In this document: positions 6,285 through 16,000 of the stretch, one piece after another
Layout: each line of letters begins with the position of its first letter
Numbering within the stretch: the stretch's first letter is position 1
Source: Planctomycetales bacterium
Lineage (GTDB): Bacteria; Planctomycetota; Planctomycetia; Pirellulales; Pirellulaceae
NCBI GenBank assembly: GCA_020426625.1
Contig: JAGQPR010000026.1
Location: 1-33,213 of the forward strand
Length of the DNA: 33,213 nt
Direction of reading: 5' to 3'
Notes under the pieces: model-generated
The model's input: only the letters and a program-made list of their open reading frames with translations
Database searches by the model: none
Told to the model about the DNA's origin: nothing
Made by a program: the position numbers and the translations under genes

Positions 6285-7991
6285 ATGAACGCGCGCACAA
6301 CATCGCCTAATCGTACAGGCATTCAACCATCGCCAGCTTCGGCAACTTCATCAGCAGGGCTGTCGATCGGGGCCTATCTGATCAACCGTCTGCAGGATTA
6401 TGGTATTGATGACGTATTTGGCATTCCCGGTGACTACGTGCTTTCTTTCTACAGCATGTTGGAATCGAGCCCTTTGAACGTCTATGGCTGCACACGCGAA
6501 GACTGCGCTGGTTTTGCGGCTGACGGCTATGCCAGGCTGCGAGGCATGGGGGCGGTTTGCGTAACCTATTGCGTCGGTGGTTTGAGTCTCTGCAATTCCA
6601 TCGCGGGTGCGTTCGCAGAGAAATCGCCGGTGGTCATGCTTACCGGATCGCCTGGCATGTCTGAGCGACTGAATAGTCCCTTGTTGCATCATATGGTGCG
6701 TGACTTTCATACACAGATTGAAGTCTTCGAAAAATTGTGCATCGCGGTAACAGAATTGTCCGATCCTACCGTGGCCTTTCGCGAAATTGATCGTGTGCTT
6801 GATGCCTGCGCTCGTTACAAGCGACCCGTTTACATCGATATCCCCCGTGACATGGTGCATGTGATACCCGATGCCATTTACCCCTACCACCTGCCGCATG
6901 CCAATAGCGAGCCGCAAGTGGTGGAAGAAGCGGTCAGTGAGGCGGCTCGCCTGCTGTCCGCAGCGGAAAGGCCAGTTATCTTGGCTGGCGTTGAACTGCA
7001 TCGGTTCGGGTTGCAGGACGCGTTGATCGAACTAGCTGAGCAGACGAACATCCCTGTGGCTTCTACGTTACTGGGCAAGAGCGTAATTCGTGAGACACAC
7101 CCACTGTGCTTAGGTATCTATGAAGGTGCCTTGGGCAAACAGGAAGTTACTGAGTTTGTTGAGGAAAGCGACTTGATCCTGTTGTTGGGTACATTCATGA
7201 CGGACCTGAACTTGGGAGTCTTCACCGCCAACCTCGATCCCAACAAATGCATTTATGCCACTAGTGAACAGCTTCGCATTCGCTACCACCATTACCATAA
7301 TGTGCCTTTGGATGAATTTCTAATCCAGCTGCGAAAACAGCCGCTGACACGGTCAACTCGAGCGGTTCCTGACTGGGCCGACAAGCAAGTCGCTCCATTT
7401 AACGTCGTTGCCGAGGCCCAGATTTCCATCATGCGACTAATCGATTATCTGAACACCAAATTGGACGATGAGACAATTGTCATTGCCGACATTGGCGATT
7501 CGCTTTTCGCAGCAACTGAATTGATTTCTCGTGGGCGGACCGAGTTTCTCAGTGCGGCATACTACACTTCGATGGGTTTTTCGGTTCCTGCAAGTGTCGG
7601 AGCTCACGTGGCTTGCCCAGAAAAACGCGTCGTGGTGATATGCGGCGACGGCGCATTTCAAATGACTGGCATGGAGTTGTCGACCAGTATCCGCAACGGC
7701 TTCGCGCCTATCGTGATCGTGCTCGACAACCAGGGCTACGGCACGGAGCGTTTCCTTCACGAAGGCGTATGGAAATACAACGACATCCACGGTTGGGAAT
7801 ACAGTCAGTTGACTTCGGTCTTGCGCGGCGGGCGAGGTTACGACATTCGAACGGAATCCCAATTCATCGAAGCGATCGAGCAGGCCTGGAATGACCGCTC
7901 TGTTCTCAGCTTATTGCACGTCCGGCTTAGTTCCAGCGATTCCAGCGAGACGCTACAGCGCCTTGGCGAGCGACTTAAATTGCGTGTCTAG
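6285..7991 (+). CDS. ThDP-dependent 2-keto acid decarboxylase (pyruvate/indolepyruvate decarboxylase family)
   Basis: A 568-residue thiamine-diphosphate enzyme that decarboxylates a 2-keto acid to an aldehyde. Three domains are expected. The N-terminal Pyr domain has catalytic E72 in REDCAGFAADGYAR and the decarboxylase-type HH pair H135-H136 (PLLHHMVRDFHTQ). The central domain starts near residue 200. The C-terminal PP domain has the GDG motif near residue 453, leading after the usual spacing to VLDNQGYGTE. The HH pair and E72 separate it from acetolactate synthases and benzoylformate decarboxylase. Which keto acid it uses (pyruvate, phenylpyruvate, indolepyruvate or another) cannot be read from the sequence. 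It follows the uronate isomerase-like gene by 99 nt. Residues 1-25 are a poorly conserved Ser/Thr/Ala-rich extension. The cytoplasm is the likely location. Confidence 0.9.
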   Translation: MNARTTSPNRTGIQPSPASATSSAGLSIGAYLINRLQDYGIDDVFGIPGDYVLSFYSMLESSPLNVYGCTREDCAGFAADGYARLRGMGAVCVTYCVGGLSLCNSIAGAFAEKSPVVMLTGSPGMSERLNSPLLHHMVRDFHTQIEVFEKLCIAVTELSDPTVAFREIDRVLDACARYKRPVYIDIPRDMVHVIPDAIYPYHLPHANSEPQVVEEAVSEAARLLSAAERPVILAGVELHRFGLQDALIELAEQTNIPVASTLLGKSVIRETHPLCLGIYEGALGKQEVTEFVEESDLILLLGTFMTDLNLGVFTANLDPNKCIYATSEQLRIRYHHYHNVPLDEFLIQLRKQPLTRSTRAVPDWADKQVAPFNVVAEAQISIMRLIDYLNTKLDDETIVIADIGDSLFAATELISRGRTEFLSAAYYTSMGFSVPASVGAHVACPEKRVVVICGDGAFQMTGMELSTSIRNGFAPIVIVLDNQGYGTERFLHEGVWKYNDIHGWEYSQLTSVLRGGRGYDIRTESQFIEAIEQAWNDRSVLSLLHVRLSSSDSSETLQRLGERLKLRV

Positions 7992-8027
7992 CTAGTTAGA
8001 GAACTACTTGGACCACCACGGCAGCAA

Positions 8028-11000
8028 CTACCGCGAGGTGGCTTCGTAAAGCGGCAGATGTCGGTAACTGACTTCCAGTGAAAGTAGATTCATCGTGGTC
8101 ACATACAGCCGACCACCATATCGAGCCCACAAATCCGGCGTGGGCGATACTGGATTCCAACTGCCAGCATACTCGCCAGTTAGAACTTGATCGTTCACCA
8201 GCAGCGGATAGAGTTCGTCGCGCCATTGCTTCCAATGGTAGCCTTGCATGTGGAACATGACTTGAGTTGCATAATACCAGTAGTAGGTATCACGGGCAGA
8301 ATTCACAGGTGTTCCCAGTGCGGGTGGGTGTGTGAGTAGGTAATCCGCACCGGCGATCATTTCAGGCGTTTCACGATTCCAGCCAAGGTACAATCGCATC
8401 AACAGACCAACGCTGGTCATAACTGCCGTTGGCTCCAAACCGTGGCGTTGTTGTGGCGTATTTGCCGCAAACGGATTGTAGCGGTATAGATGCGGCTCAA
8501 TTTGTGAGACTTGGCTTGAATCCAAGTAGCGTTTGATCATTGCAAAAGACTGGGCATCGACGTCTAGTCCGGCCAGTTGACCACTCTTGAAGGCCATCAT
8601 GAACCAGCCGGTTACGCTCGTGTCCGAACCAATCGACGGTCGGTAGCGCCAGCCGCCACGCCGAGGATCCTGGCTACTTAACATAAAGTCGACGGCCTTC
8701 TGCGCTGGCCGCCGCAGGTTTTCGTCCTGGGTCATGCCGTATGCTTCGCACATCGCCAGCGACGCGATGGCATGAGAGTAGAGCCATGCATTTTGGTCTG
8801 AGGCAGGGTCCTGTCGAATGTACAAGTCCCCGTTACTCGCTTGTTGCCCTATCAAGAATTGTAGCCCACGGTTGACCGTGTCGGCGTACTTGAACCGGTT
8901 GTGCGTATAACCAGCACCTTGAAAAGCTAAAAGCGCCAAAGCGGTTGCAGCCGTATCGCTGCGAATCAGCAAGTCTGTGTCAAAATCTTGCAACTTCCAC
9001 GATCCGTCCGGCCGTTGATGGCGAGCCAGGAATTCCAATCCTCGCTCTATGGCTAACTCCGTTTGAGGCTGCATGATAGTCGCATCTTGTTCTCTACGAT
9101 CTTCCAAGCGATCCAGCCGCTGTTGAAAGGCAGGTTTAGGAATCGCGATTTTTGACCCGGCCGCCAGGGGGCCACCAATGTCCTGGCGAGCAAATCGTTG
9201 TGAATGGAACTGCGGAGCTAGCTCCATATCCACCAGTTCGTTTCGCCGAGCCAACAGCGGTCCTACTTGTTCAGGCGTTAGGCCAACTCCGCCGACCCCA
9301 AATTCTGCTTCGATATCCAGTATTTTCGACTGCGGGCTTGGCATCGCCTCCAAACGTTGACTTGGCACAGTCGCTTGAAGAGGCATGGGACTGGAAGGTT
9401 GATTGGACGCAATTGCTGTGTCCAGTTCCTGCGGGATTTCAATCCTGCTTGCTTGTGGTGCGGCGGTTCCAGTGGGACTTCTGCGCAGCGGGGCAGCACT
9501 GCCAACGCTGTCGGACAGTACCTCAGCTTCAAGATCGTCCTGAGACCTGGCAAGCGTCGCGGGAAGGGTTAGCTCACTTTCAGACACATGCGCGCCAGGC
9601 TCGTTTGTTGAAAATTCGACAACCGCCAGGCTCGTTGGGCCAGCCAGCATGATGCTGGTATCGTGGTTGCGGTGCGTTCTTTTGTGGCCCGGTTCGGGTT
9701 CTTGATTCGTGGGGCCAAGGTCGCCGATACCCGAGGCAGCGAGCTGAGATTGCACCTCAATGGAATCAGTTGACGGCGCGATATCTACAGTGAATGATGG
9801 CCCAGGGGCCCCCAAGGCGGAGCGCGTGAATTCTCGCCCACTAGCATAAAGTCCCGCATCGTCCACCGAGCTGGCAGTTGCGTCGATCGTCGTCTGGCTC
9901 AGCTCCAACGGCGACTTACCCGAAACGGAGGTGCTCAGGTTCGGAGCGCCGTTCCACGTTGGGGCAGCGGGCAATCCATCAAGCGGAAACGACGCACTCG
10001 ACCGCTGGGTGTCTGACTTTCTCGCGGTTTTTACCACTGGTGAGGAGATGTCGAGTGTTCTCTGCTCACTGGCATACGATTCGATTCCGGCGACCGGTAT
10101 TGAAGTTGGCGAGGCAATTCCGATTCGCCCACCGGCGCTGTCTTTCGGTAACGCAGCCAAACTGTCACTGCTAATGAACGCTTCGTCCGAGTTTCCCGTA
10201 TTCTCCCGGCGACTGACTGTCGGTAGCGGATTCGATGTCGTGGCTTGCCGCAAGGCCGGATTCAAGGCAGCGATACTTGCAGTAGACGAAGCGCGACGCT
10301 TTTCTCCCAAGGAAGCATTGGCCGCCAGATCTGCTGCTTCCCGCATGGGAGCAATTTCGGGAGCAGCAATGGGGTTCGAATTTGCGATCGAGCTGGGCGC
10401 TACCGGACTTCGCGCGAACTGAGTGCTAGGTTGCTGCACGGTCAGCGGCAGACGAGTGCTATTGCGTTGGGCTAAAAGGTCTGGCCGCAGCAAGCTTGGC
10501 ACAGCTGCCACAACAGATGGATTAACGGGTGCGAGTTCTGCGCGATCAGTAGATTGACGACGTTCAGTGGCACTGGGAACTACTTGAGGCAGAGGTGTTG
10601 TATCAACTGCAGCAGGCAACATGTTTTGGATTGCAATTTCCGAAAATGAACTACTGTCGACGTTCAGTTCGCTGCGAGTAAGTGACGCGATACTTTCATT
10701 TGATGTGGGCGTCGAATAGGCTTCCTGCTTCCTTGGCGTCAGGTGCAAGTCCACGGTTTTGGGTAGAGCAGGCGAGGGGCTTACTAAATCGGCCCGTTCC
10801 GAGCGAGTCAACTGCAACGCCGGTGAATCAGCGAGTTCCATCTCCGTAGGCTGATGGCGCGTCGGCACAAATCGTAAGTAGTCGGGTTTCACGCCTGGTT
10901 GTGTGTTGTTGGAAAAATGGTGGTATTGATTGGCCAGCAGAGTCTCACGCTGCAATTGATGGCGCTGCTTTGCTAGGGCCTCGATGACGTCCGGCCATGC

Positions 11001-11336
11001 GCGGGAGAAAATGACAATGTTTACTGCGTAGATCAATAGCCCCAAGTGAATAAGCACGCTAGACAAGAAGGCCAACTGCATGGATTTCTCGACGATGCGA
11101 CTCACAAAACTATGCAAGAGCATCGACAGCCCAAGCAGCATGACTGGAGTGGCGATGGCATAGGTCCACGGGTTGTAAAGTAACCGTGACTCCTGTTCAT
11201 CCAGGAAGTAGAAGGCGGTTCCGAGGATCGCCGCACCGAGGGCAAGCAGGACAAGGTTGATAGGCCAGAAGGAAGATGCCCTATCGTCTCGCTGATCGAT
11301 GCCTGCCAGTTCTGAAAGTCGGTATTGCTGAGTCAT
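8028..11336 (-). CDS. ExbBD-linked TonB/TolA-like protein with C-terminal alpha/alpha-toroid (squalene-cyclase-like repeat) domain
   Basis: A protein of 1102 residues from ATG 11336. Another in-frame ATG at 11405 would overlap exbD by 55 nt; 11336 lies 14 nt past the exbD stop. Three transmembrane segments lie near residues 24-45, 57-78 and 88-110. An odd number with a basic loop after the second predicts N-in, C-out. The third helix contains S93-V-L-I-H97, the Ser-x3-His pattern of TonB and TolA anchors. Residues about 120-750 are Ser/Pro/Ala/Thr-rich and predicted disordered, resembling a long periplasm-spanning linker. From about 757 to the end lies an alpha/alpha-toroid of the prenyltransferase/squalene-cyclase repeat type (GLEFLARHQRPDGSW, GLQFLIGQQASNGD, AVDFMLSSQDPRRGGWRY). 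The DxDD cyclase motif is absent, so a binding role is more likely than terpene cyclisation. It is the last gene of the TPR-ExbB-ExbD operon. Confidence 0.87.
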   Translation of the reverse strand: MTQQYRLSELAGIDQRDDRASSFWPINLVLLALGAAILGTAFYFLDEQESRLLYNPWTYAIATPVMLLGLSMLLHSFVSRIVEKSMQLAFLSSVLIHLGLLIYAVNIVIFSRAWPDVIEALAKQRHQLQRETLLANQYHHFSNNTQPGVKPDYLRFVPTRHQPTEMELADSPALQLTRSERADLVSPSPALPKTVDLHLTPRKQEAYSTPTSNESIASLTRSELNVDSSSFSEIAIQNMLPAAVDTTPLPQVVPSATERRQSTDRAELAPVNPSVVAAVPSLLRPDLLAQRNSTRLPLTVQQPSTQFARSPVAPSSIANSNPIAAPEIAPMREAADLAANASLGEKRRASSTASIAALNPALRQATTSNPLPTVSRRENTGNSDEAFISSDSLAALPKDSAGGRIGIASPTSIPVAGIESYASEQRTLDISSPVVKTARKSDTQRSSASFPLDGLPAAPTWNGAPNLSTSVSGKSPLELSQTTIDATASSVDDAGLYASGREFTRSALGAPGPSFTVDIAPSTDSIEVQSQLAASGIGDLGPTNQEPEPGHKRTHRNHDTSIMLAGPTSLAVVEFSTNEPGAHVSESELTLPATLARSQDDLEAEVLSDSVGSAAPLRRSPTGTAAPQASRIEIPQELDTAIASNQPSSPMPLQATVPSQRLEAMPSPQSKILDIEAEFGVGGVGLTPEQVGPLLARRNELVDMELAPQFHSQRFARQDIGGPLAAGSKIAIPKPAFQQRLDRLEDRREQDATIMQPQTELAIERGLEFLARHQRPDGSWKLQDFDTDLLIRSDTAATALALLAFQGAGYTHNRFKYADTVNRGLQFLIGQQASNGDLYIRQDPASDQNAWLYSHAIASLAMCEAYGMTQDENLRRPAQKAVDFMLSSQDPRRGGWRYRPSIGSDTSVTGWFMMAFKSGQLAGLDVDAQSFAMIKRYLDSSQVSQIEPHLYRYNPFAANTPQQRHGLEPTAVMTSVGLLMRLYLGWNRETPEMIAGADYLLTHPPALGTPVNSARDTYYWYYATQVMFHMQGYHWKQWRDELYPLLVNDQVLTGEYAGSWNPVSPTPDLWARYGGRLYVTTMNLLSLEVSYRHLPLYEATSR

Positions 11337-11350
11337 TCCCAACCAATCGG

Positions 11351-11767
11351 TTAAGATTCCTTGTCGGCGATTGACAGCGAATATGCCGCGCCGCATTTCA
11401 GACATATGTCCATCACATCCACAGGGCTCTGCAATGGAACTCGTCGATCTGCGCGAATCATGACGGATTGGCCCAAGGGATTATTGGCGATGGATTGACG
11501 CAGCATCGTTTCGAATTCCTCCGCGTCCAGCTGTCGGCGATTGACAAATAGGGAGCCCTGCTGGTCGATGTTGACCACTAATTCTTGCGGTTCCTCCGTC
11601 ATGGGCATGGCATTGGCGGCCGAGGGCAACGGCACGTCAAGCTCAGTGTCCTCTTGGCTTAAGCGAGATGCCACCAAGAAAAAGATAAGCAATAGAAATA
11701 CGACATCGATCATCGGTGTCATACTCAGGACGCTTAATACTTGTCCACGTTTAAGTTGAACTGTCAT
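11351..11767 (-). CDS. exbD: ExbD/TolR-family biopolymer transport protein
   Basis: A 138-residue single-pass inner-membrane protein that, with ExbB/TolQ, uses the proton motive force to drive a TonB/TolA-type partner. The anchor at about residues 17-38 has MTPMIDVVFLLLIFFLVAS, with the essential proton-carrying Asp at D21. The periplasmic part (about 45-135) is typical: ELDVPLPSAA, then LVVNIDQQGSLFVNRRQL and VMIRADRRVPLQSPVDVMDICLKCG. Length is normal for the family. It follows exbB with a 97-nt gap and precedes the toroid protein by 14 nt. The start ATG at 11767 is supported by the conserved basic N-terminus MTVQLKRG. Whether it is functionally ExbD or TolR cannot be told from sequence. 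Confidence 0.94.
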   Translation of the reverse strand: MTVQLKRGQVLSVLSMTPMIDVVFLLLIFFLVASRLSQEDTELDVPLPSAANAMPMTEEPQELVVNIDQQGSLFVNRRQLDAEEFETMLRQSIANNPLGQSVMIRADRRVPLQSPVDVMDICLKCGAAYSLSIADKES

Positions 11768-11864
11768 TAATAGTGGTCACGTCCAGCTTGGATGCTTCGG
11801 TCAAACAGTCGTAATTGTATAAGTTTCATTCGCACGGATCGAAGATATCGTCTGCTTCCGGTCC

Positions 11865-12959
11865 TCAGACCGTATCTCGTTGAATTTCGATATGCCGCAC
11901 AGGCGACCGGGAGCCACCGGCAGGTGGAGGTGGCTTGCCAGCGGCTGGAGCTCCCTGCGATGGATTGGCCTGCGATGGATTGAGCGGCAGGGAATTTGCG
12001 GGAGGGTTTGGCGGCGCGGCAGAAGTAAATTCCATAGGACGCTGAGCGAAACCCTTGACATCCAAGTCAAAGCGAGTTCGTCCCTCCCAGGATTCAAATC
12101 TTGGCACTAACCGGTGCAATTCCAGCTCAATTTGTGCGATCACGCGCGTGATGCGGCCCTCGAAATAGTGCGCGAAAATGGCAGCGGGGATGGCAACTGC
12201 CAAGCCGCCAAGGGTCGTAACGAGTGCCACGTAGATACCCTCGGCCAAATGTTCAGACTTACTCATTCCAGCCCCTAGCTGAGTCGAATCGTAGAAGGCC
12301 AAGATCATACCCCACACGGTACCCAGCAGCCCGATCAACGGCGTCACGCCAGCGGCCAGAGTCAACCAGCGCACGTTGCCATAAAGGTAGTCGGCTTCGC
12401 GTTGAGCGCCTTCTCGAATAGCTTCTTCACCCTCGGGGATGGGCCGGCCGATTTTCAAGAGCAGGTCTTGCAAGATTCTCGCGGCAGCCGATGGATACTT
12501 TTCGGCTGCGCTCCATAGATTCTCGGGCCTTCCGGGACTCGCATCCTGATAGCATCGGCGAATCTCGCGACGCAATCCCTTGGGCAGCAGACTTTGACTG
12601 CGCAGTGCAAAGAAACGTTCTAGCGAAATGGCCACGACCAACAAACTCATCAGCGCGATGGGAATCATCAGTGGGCCGCCGTCAATTAACAGCGCCAGAA
12701 AATTAAGACTGCTAGTCGGTCGCGGTGCCGACAATTCCAGCTCGGAGGATGCTCGATTGCGGGCTGCTTCGTTGGCCAGTTCCTGCAATTGCGTGGGCGT
12801 CAGTGTGGTATCCCCGCCAGCCACAGCGCTGTCTTCCAATTCCTGAGCATAGCTATAGCCGCCACTAAAACTTGGCAAGCCAGCTAGCAGCGTCCAGCAG
12901 AGCACAACAGCGCGCAGAGGCAGCTTCAATCTGATACTGGGAATCTTGCATGACAACAT
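11865..12959 (-). CDS. exbB: MotA/TolQ/ExbB proton-channel family protein
   Basis: A 364-residue protein with an N-terminal signal-like segment (residues 1-39, ending YSYAQ) and a short periplasmic stretch. Three transmembrane helices follow: LIDGGPLMIPIALMSLLVVA (about 92-110), LAAGVTPLIGLLGTVWGMIL (about 200-220) and YVALVTTLGGLAVAIPAAIF (about 246-266). The Thr residues in LLGTVWGM and VTTLGGLA correspond to those lining the ExbB/TolQ channel. The extra N-terminal domain with signal peptide is common in ExbB-type proteins of this phylum. The last 60 residues are Pro/Ala/Ser-rich and probably disordered. GAGG lies 8 nt upstream of the ATG. The gene begins 46 nt after the giant TPR gene and is followed by exbD, so all are likely cotranscribed and form one energy-transducing complex. 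Confidence 0.93.
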   Translation of the reverse strand: MLSCKIPSIRLKLPLRAVVLCWTLLAGLPSFSGGYSYAQELEDSAVAGGDTTLTPTQLQELANEAARNRASSELELSAPRPTSSLNFLALLIDGGPLMIPIALMSLLVVAISLERFFALRSQSLLPKGLRREIRRCYQDASPGRPENLWSAAEKYPSAAARILQDLLLKIGRPIPEGEEAIREGAQREADYLYGNVRWLTLAAGVTPLIGLLGTVWGMILAFYDSTQLGAGMSKSEHLAEGIYVALVTTLGGLAVAIPAAIFAHYFEGRITRVIAQIELELHRLVPRFESWEGRTRFDLDVKGFAQRPMEFTSAAPPNPPANSLPLNPSQANPSQGAPAAGKPPPPAGGSRSPVRHIEIQRDTV

Positions 12960-13005
12960 GAAACGTGCCTCATAATAGACCGGCTCGGACGGCGAGAGAC
13001 CGAGG

Positions 13006-16000
13006 CTATCGCAGCTTTCGCAGCTCGCCTAGTCGATTCTGTGCTTGGGCCGCCAAGTCGTGCGCGGCGTGCTTTTCGACAATGAAACTATAGAAATCAA
13101 GGGCCGTCTTGATGATTTGTTCTCGCGCGTTTCCGCCCAAATCCTTGATGAGAACCTCACTGCATCGCGCGGCTTCATAGGCGCTCTTGGCTTGCCAATT
13201 CTTGATTTCGGGAGGAGCTTTGTCTCCACCGAATCCATACATGACACGCTGGAATTCTGGGATGGCTTTGACGAAATCTCTCTGAGAGAAATAGACTTCA
13301 CCCATCATGAAACGCGCGCGTGCAGCAGACTCATTGCGATAATTGTTGGCAACTTCCCCATAAAACTTGAGAGCCTCGTCAAATTGATTTTGGCTCTGTT
13401 TGCAGTATCCCATTTCATAGAGAGCGATCGGTTTGTAAGGGCTTTCCGACGGTTGCTCAACAATTGTCTTGAGCCACGCCTCGCACTGATCCCAGTTCTT
13501 CAGCTCGCGATGACACTGAGCACCATGCAGATAGATGAGCGTGCGTACCTGACTGGAGGCAGCTGTGTCTCGGTTCGACTCGAGTGTCTGACGAGCATTC
13601 ACGTAACCTTTCAGAGCGTCCTCAAAACGATCTTCATTAAATTCGCATTCGGCTTGCATGAACAAGCCATCCACCGCCAACGGCCCTGAAGGAAATTGTT
13701 GGGACTGCTTGCGGAATTGCTCGACCGCCTGAGGGTAACGCTTGTCCTGGAAATAGCTCCACCCCAACTTGTAAAGTGTTTTCTCGATCAATTCCGGTGA
13801 ATCGGTTTGTTTCAGAACGGTTTCGTATGTCTTGATCGCTTGGCCGTAGTCCTGGTTGTCGTAATTTCTTTGGGCAAGCATGTAATTCGCTTCTGCCGCT
13901 AGATCGCTGGTTGGGAAGCGGCTAGTCAGCTCCATGAAGAACTTGCCCGACTGCTCCTCGTTCTTGTTCTCTTCGTAATTCCAGGCGAGTTCATAAAGTA
14001 CTTTGTCGAGGGCTGGATAGTTCGGGACATCCTGGATAATTCGTTCAAAGGTATCTGTCGCGGCGTCCAGCTGACCCAACTCGGTTTGCGCCATCCCCAA
14101 TTCATACAATCCATTGCCAAGTGAGTTGCCAGTTGGAGTGGTTTGCAGAAATTTTGAAAGCGATCCAACCGCTTGCTCAGGGCGGGCTAATTTGCGCAAG
14201 CAGACGCCCTCGGCCAGGAGAGCTTCCGAAGCGATAGAATCATTGTCTTGCTCTGCCAGTAGTGGGACGAGCGAATCCAAGGCGGGTTGATATCTTTCTT
14301 GCTGCATCAGACACCAACTAATCCCATACAATGCGAAACGTCGAAGCCCGTCTGCAGCGGGATCTTCGACAATTTTTTCGTATTGCGAAATGGCTTCGTC
14401 AAACTCGTTAAGTGCAGCAGACAATTGGGCCAGTTTGTATTCAACTTGAGACTTGAGTCTGGTGTTCGGGTACTTCTGCAACAGTCTCTGCAGCGTTTGC
14501 CGAGCAGCCTGATTGTCCTTGAGACGCTGTTGGGCCTCGGAAAGTAGCAGCAGAACTTCGTCGGCCGAGGCCCAAGAATCGCTGGTGCGATGACTATTCG
14601 TCAGTTGGGAAACAGCTTCAGTAAGTTTGTCTTGGTACAGCAAGCTGGCACCGATGATAAACTCAGCTTCTGCTTTCTGTATGTCTTGCTCAAATCGCAT
14701 CGATCGGGCTTGCAACACATCTTGGGCGGGTTGGTACTCGCCAGCCAAGTAGTGAGCCTTGGCTTGACGCAAGGTCCACAGCGGCAAGCTGGCGTCACCC
14801 TGGGCAGACTTTCGCAGCTTGTCTAGAGCCTTGGCTGCGGCTTGGAATTCGCCCTGCTGCAATAAGACCTCTGCAGCAATGTAAGCAACATCGTTCCTTA
14901 AAGGGTCTTGCGGGTACTTGTCCAAGAATTTCTCCGCCCAATCACGCGCCTCCGCCAAACGCCCACGTTGTAAGGCTGCGAATGCCGCGTTGTAGGCGGC
15001 GCGGGGCGCCAAAGGGCTATCCGGAGTTTGCGTAACAATCTGTTCATAGGCCTTCTGCGCACGTTCCAGCTGGCTAGGAATCGCGTAAAGAGCATCGGCG
15101 TAATCCATCTGAATTGAGGGGGCAATCGCCGTTTCGCCGGACCACGGAAGAACCGTCTCGAGTAAGTCCAACACCTCCTGAGGCTTGTTCAGTTTGAGAA
15201 GCGTGATTGAAATTCGATGAGCAGCCTCAGCAGCTTGTTCGCCCTTGGATTCCAAGAGCTTTTTGAACGTCGCTATGGACTGCTCATAATTCCCTTCCTG
15301 ATAAAGCAGCTGTCCCAAAGACATGGTAGCTGCTGCTGCGTGCGGCGAGTTTGGGTGCGATTGCAGGAGGCGTTCGTAATAATTCTGGGCCTGCTTAGGA
15401 TTTCCTTGTTGGGTGAGCACATATCCAAGTCTCAGGAGGGAGTAGTCCGACACTGTGGGCTCATCGCTCTCAGTCAACGATCGATTCAACAACTCAAAAG
15501 CTTCATTCAGTTTTCTGTCTGCAATCAGAATATCGCCCAAGCGAACTCGAACTTCGTTCTTCAATCGATGGTCTGGATGTTCCTGCAGGAATTGTTCGTA
15601 CTGCTTCCGCGCCAGTGCAAGCTGCTTTTGCTCCTCGTAGGCCACCGCTAGCGCGTAGCGAGCATCGGGACGCAGATTCGAATTTGCCAGGTTCTTGTCA
15701 CCCAGCAGTTTTTCGTAGTTGGCGATCGCAGCTCGTTTTTCGCCTAGCGAGTACTCGATTTCCCCCAAGTAAAAAAGAGCTTCATCCCGAAAGGGACCTT
15801 CACCAAACTGCTGCAGAAGGCTGCGCAGACTTGTTTTGGCCTCTGCCAGTCCGGCTAATTGCTGGCGAGAGCCCGTCGGCTGAAGACGGGCAAAGGTGAA
15901 TTGGCTCCAGCTGAGATTGAACAGCGCTTCCTCCCGCAGTTCCAGCGACTGGTCTTTGAGCGCCTCTTGAAACGCAGTGATTGCGCGGGCGTAATCCTTC

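Noticed and set aside
6351..7001. A 216-residue minus-strand frame opposite the ThDP decarboxylase gene
   Set aside because: The plus strand encodes intact catalytic motifs here; the antisense frame reads as a shadow rich in Cys, His and Arg.
8028..9080. The toroid domain as a functional squalene-hopene cyclase
   Set aside because: The DxDD catalytic motif and the usual full-length two-barrel layout are missing; the linkage to exbBD and the membrane anchor argue for another role.
13045..13689. A 214-residue plus-strand frame opposite the TPR gene
   Set aside because: It lies wholly antisense to a well-supported coding region with clear TPR motifs and shows no domain of its own.
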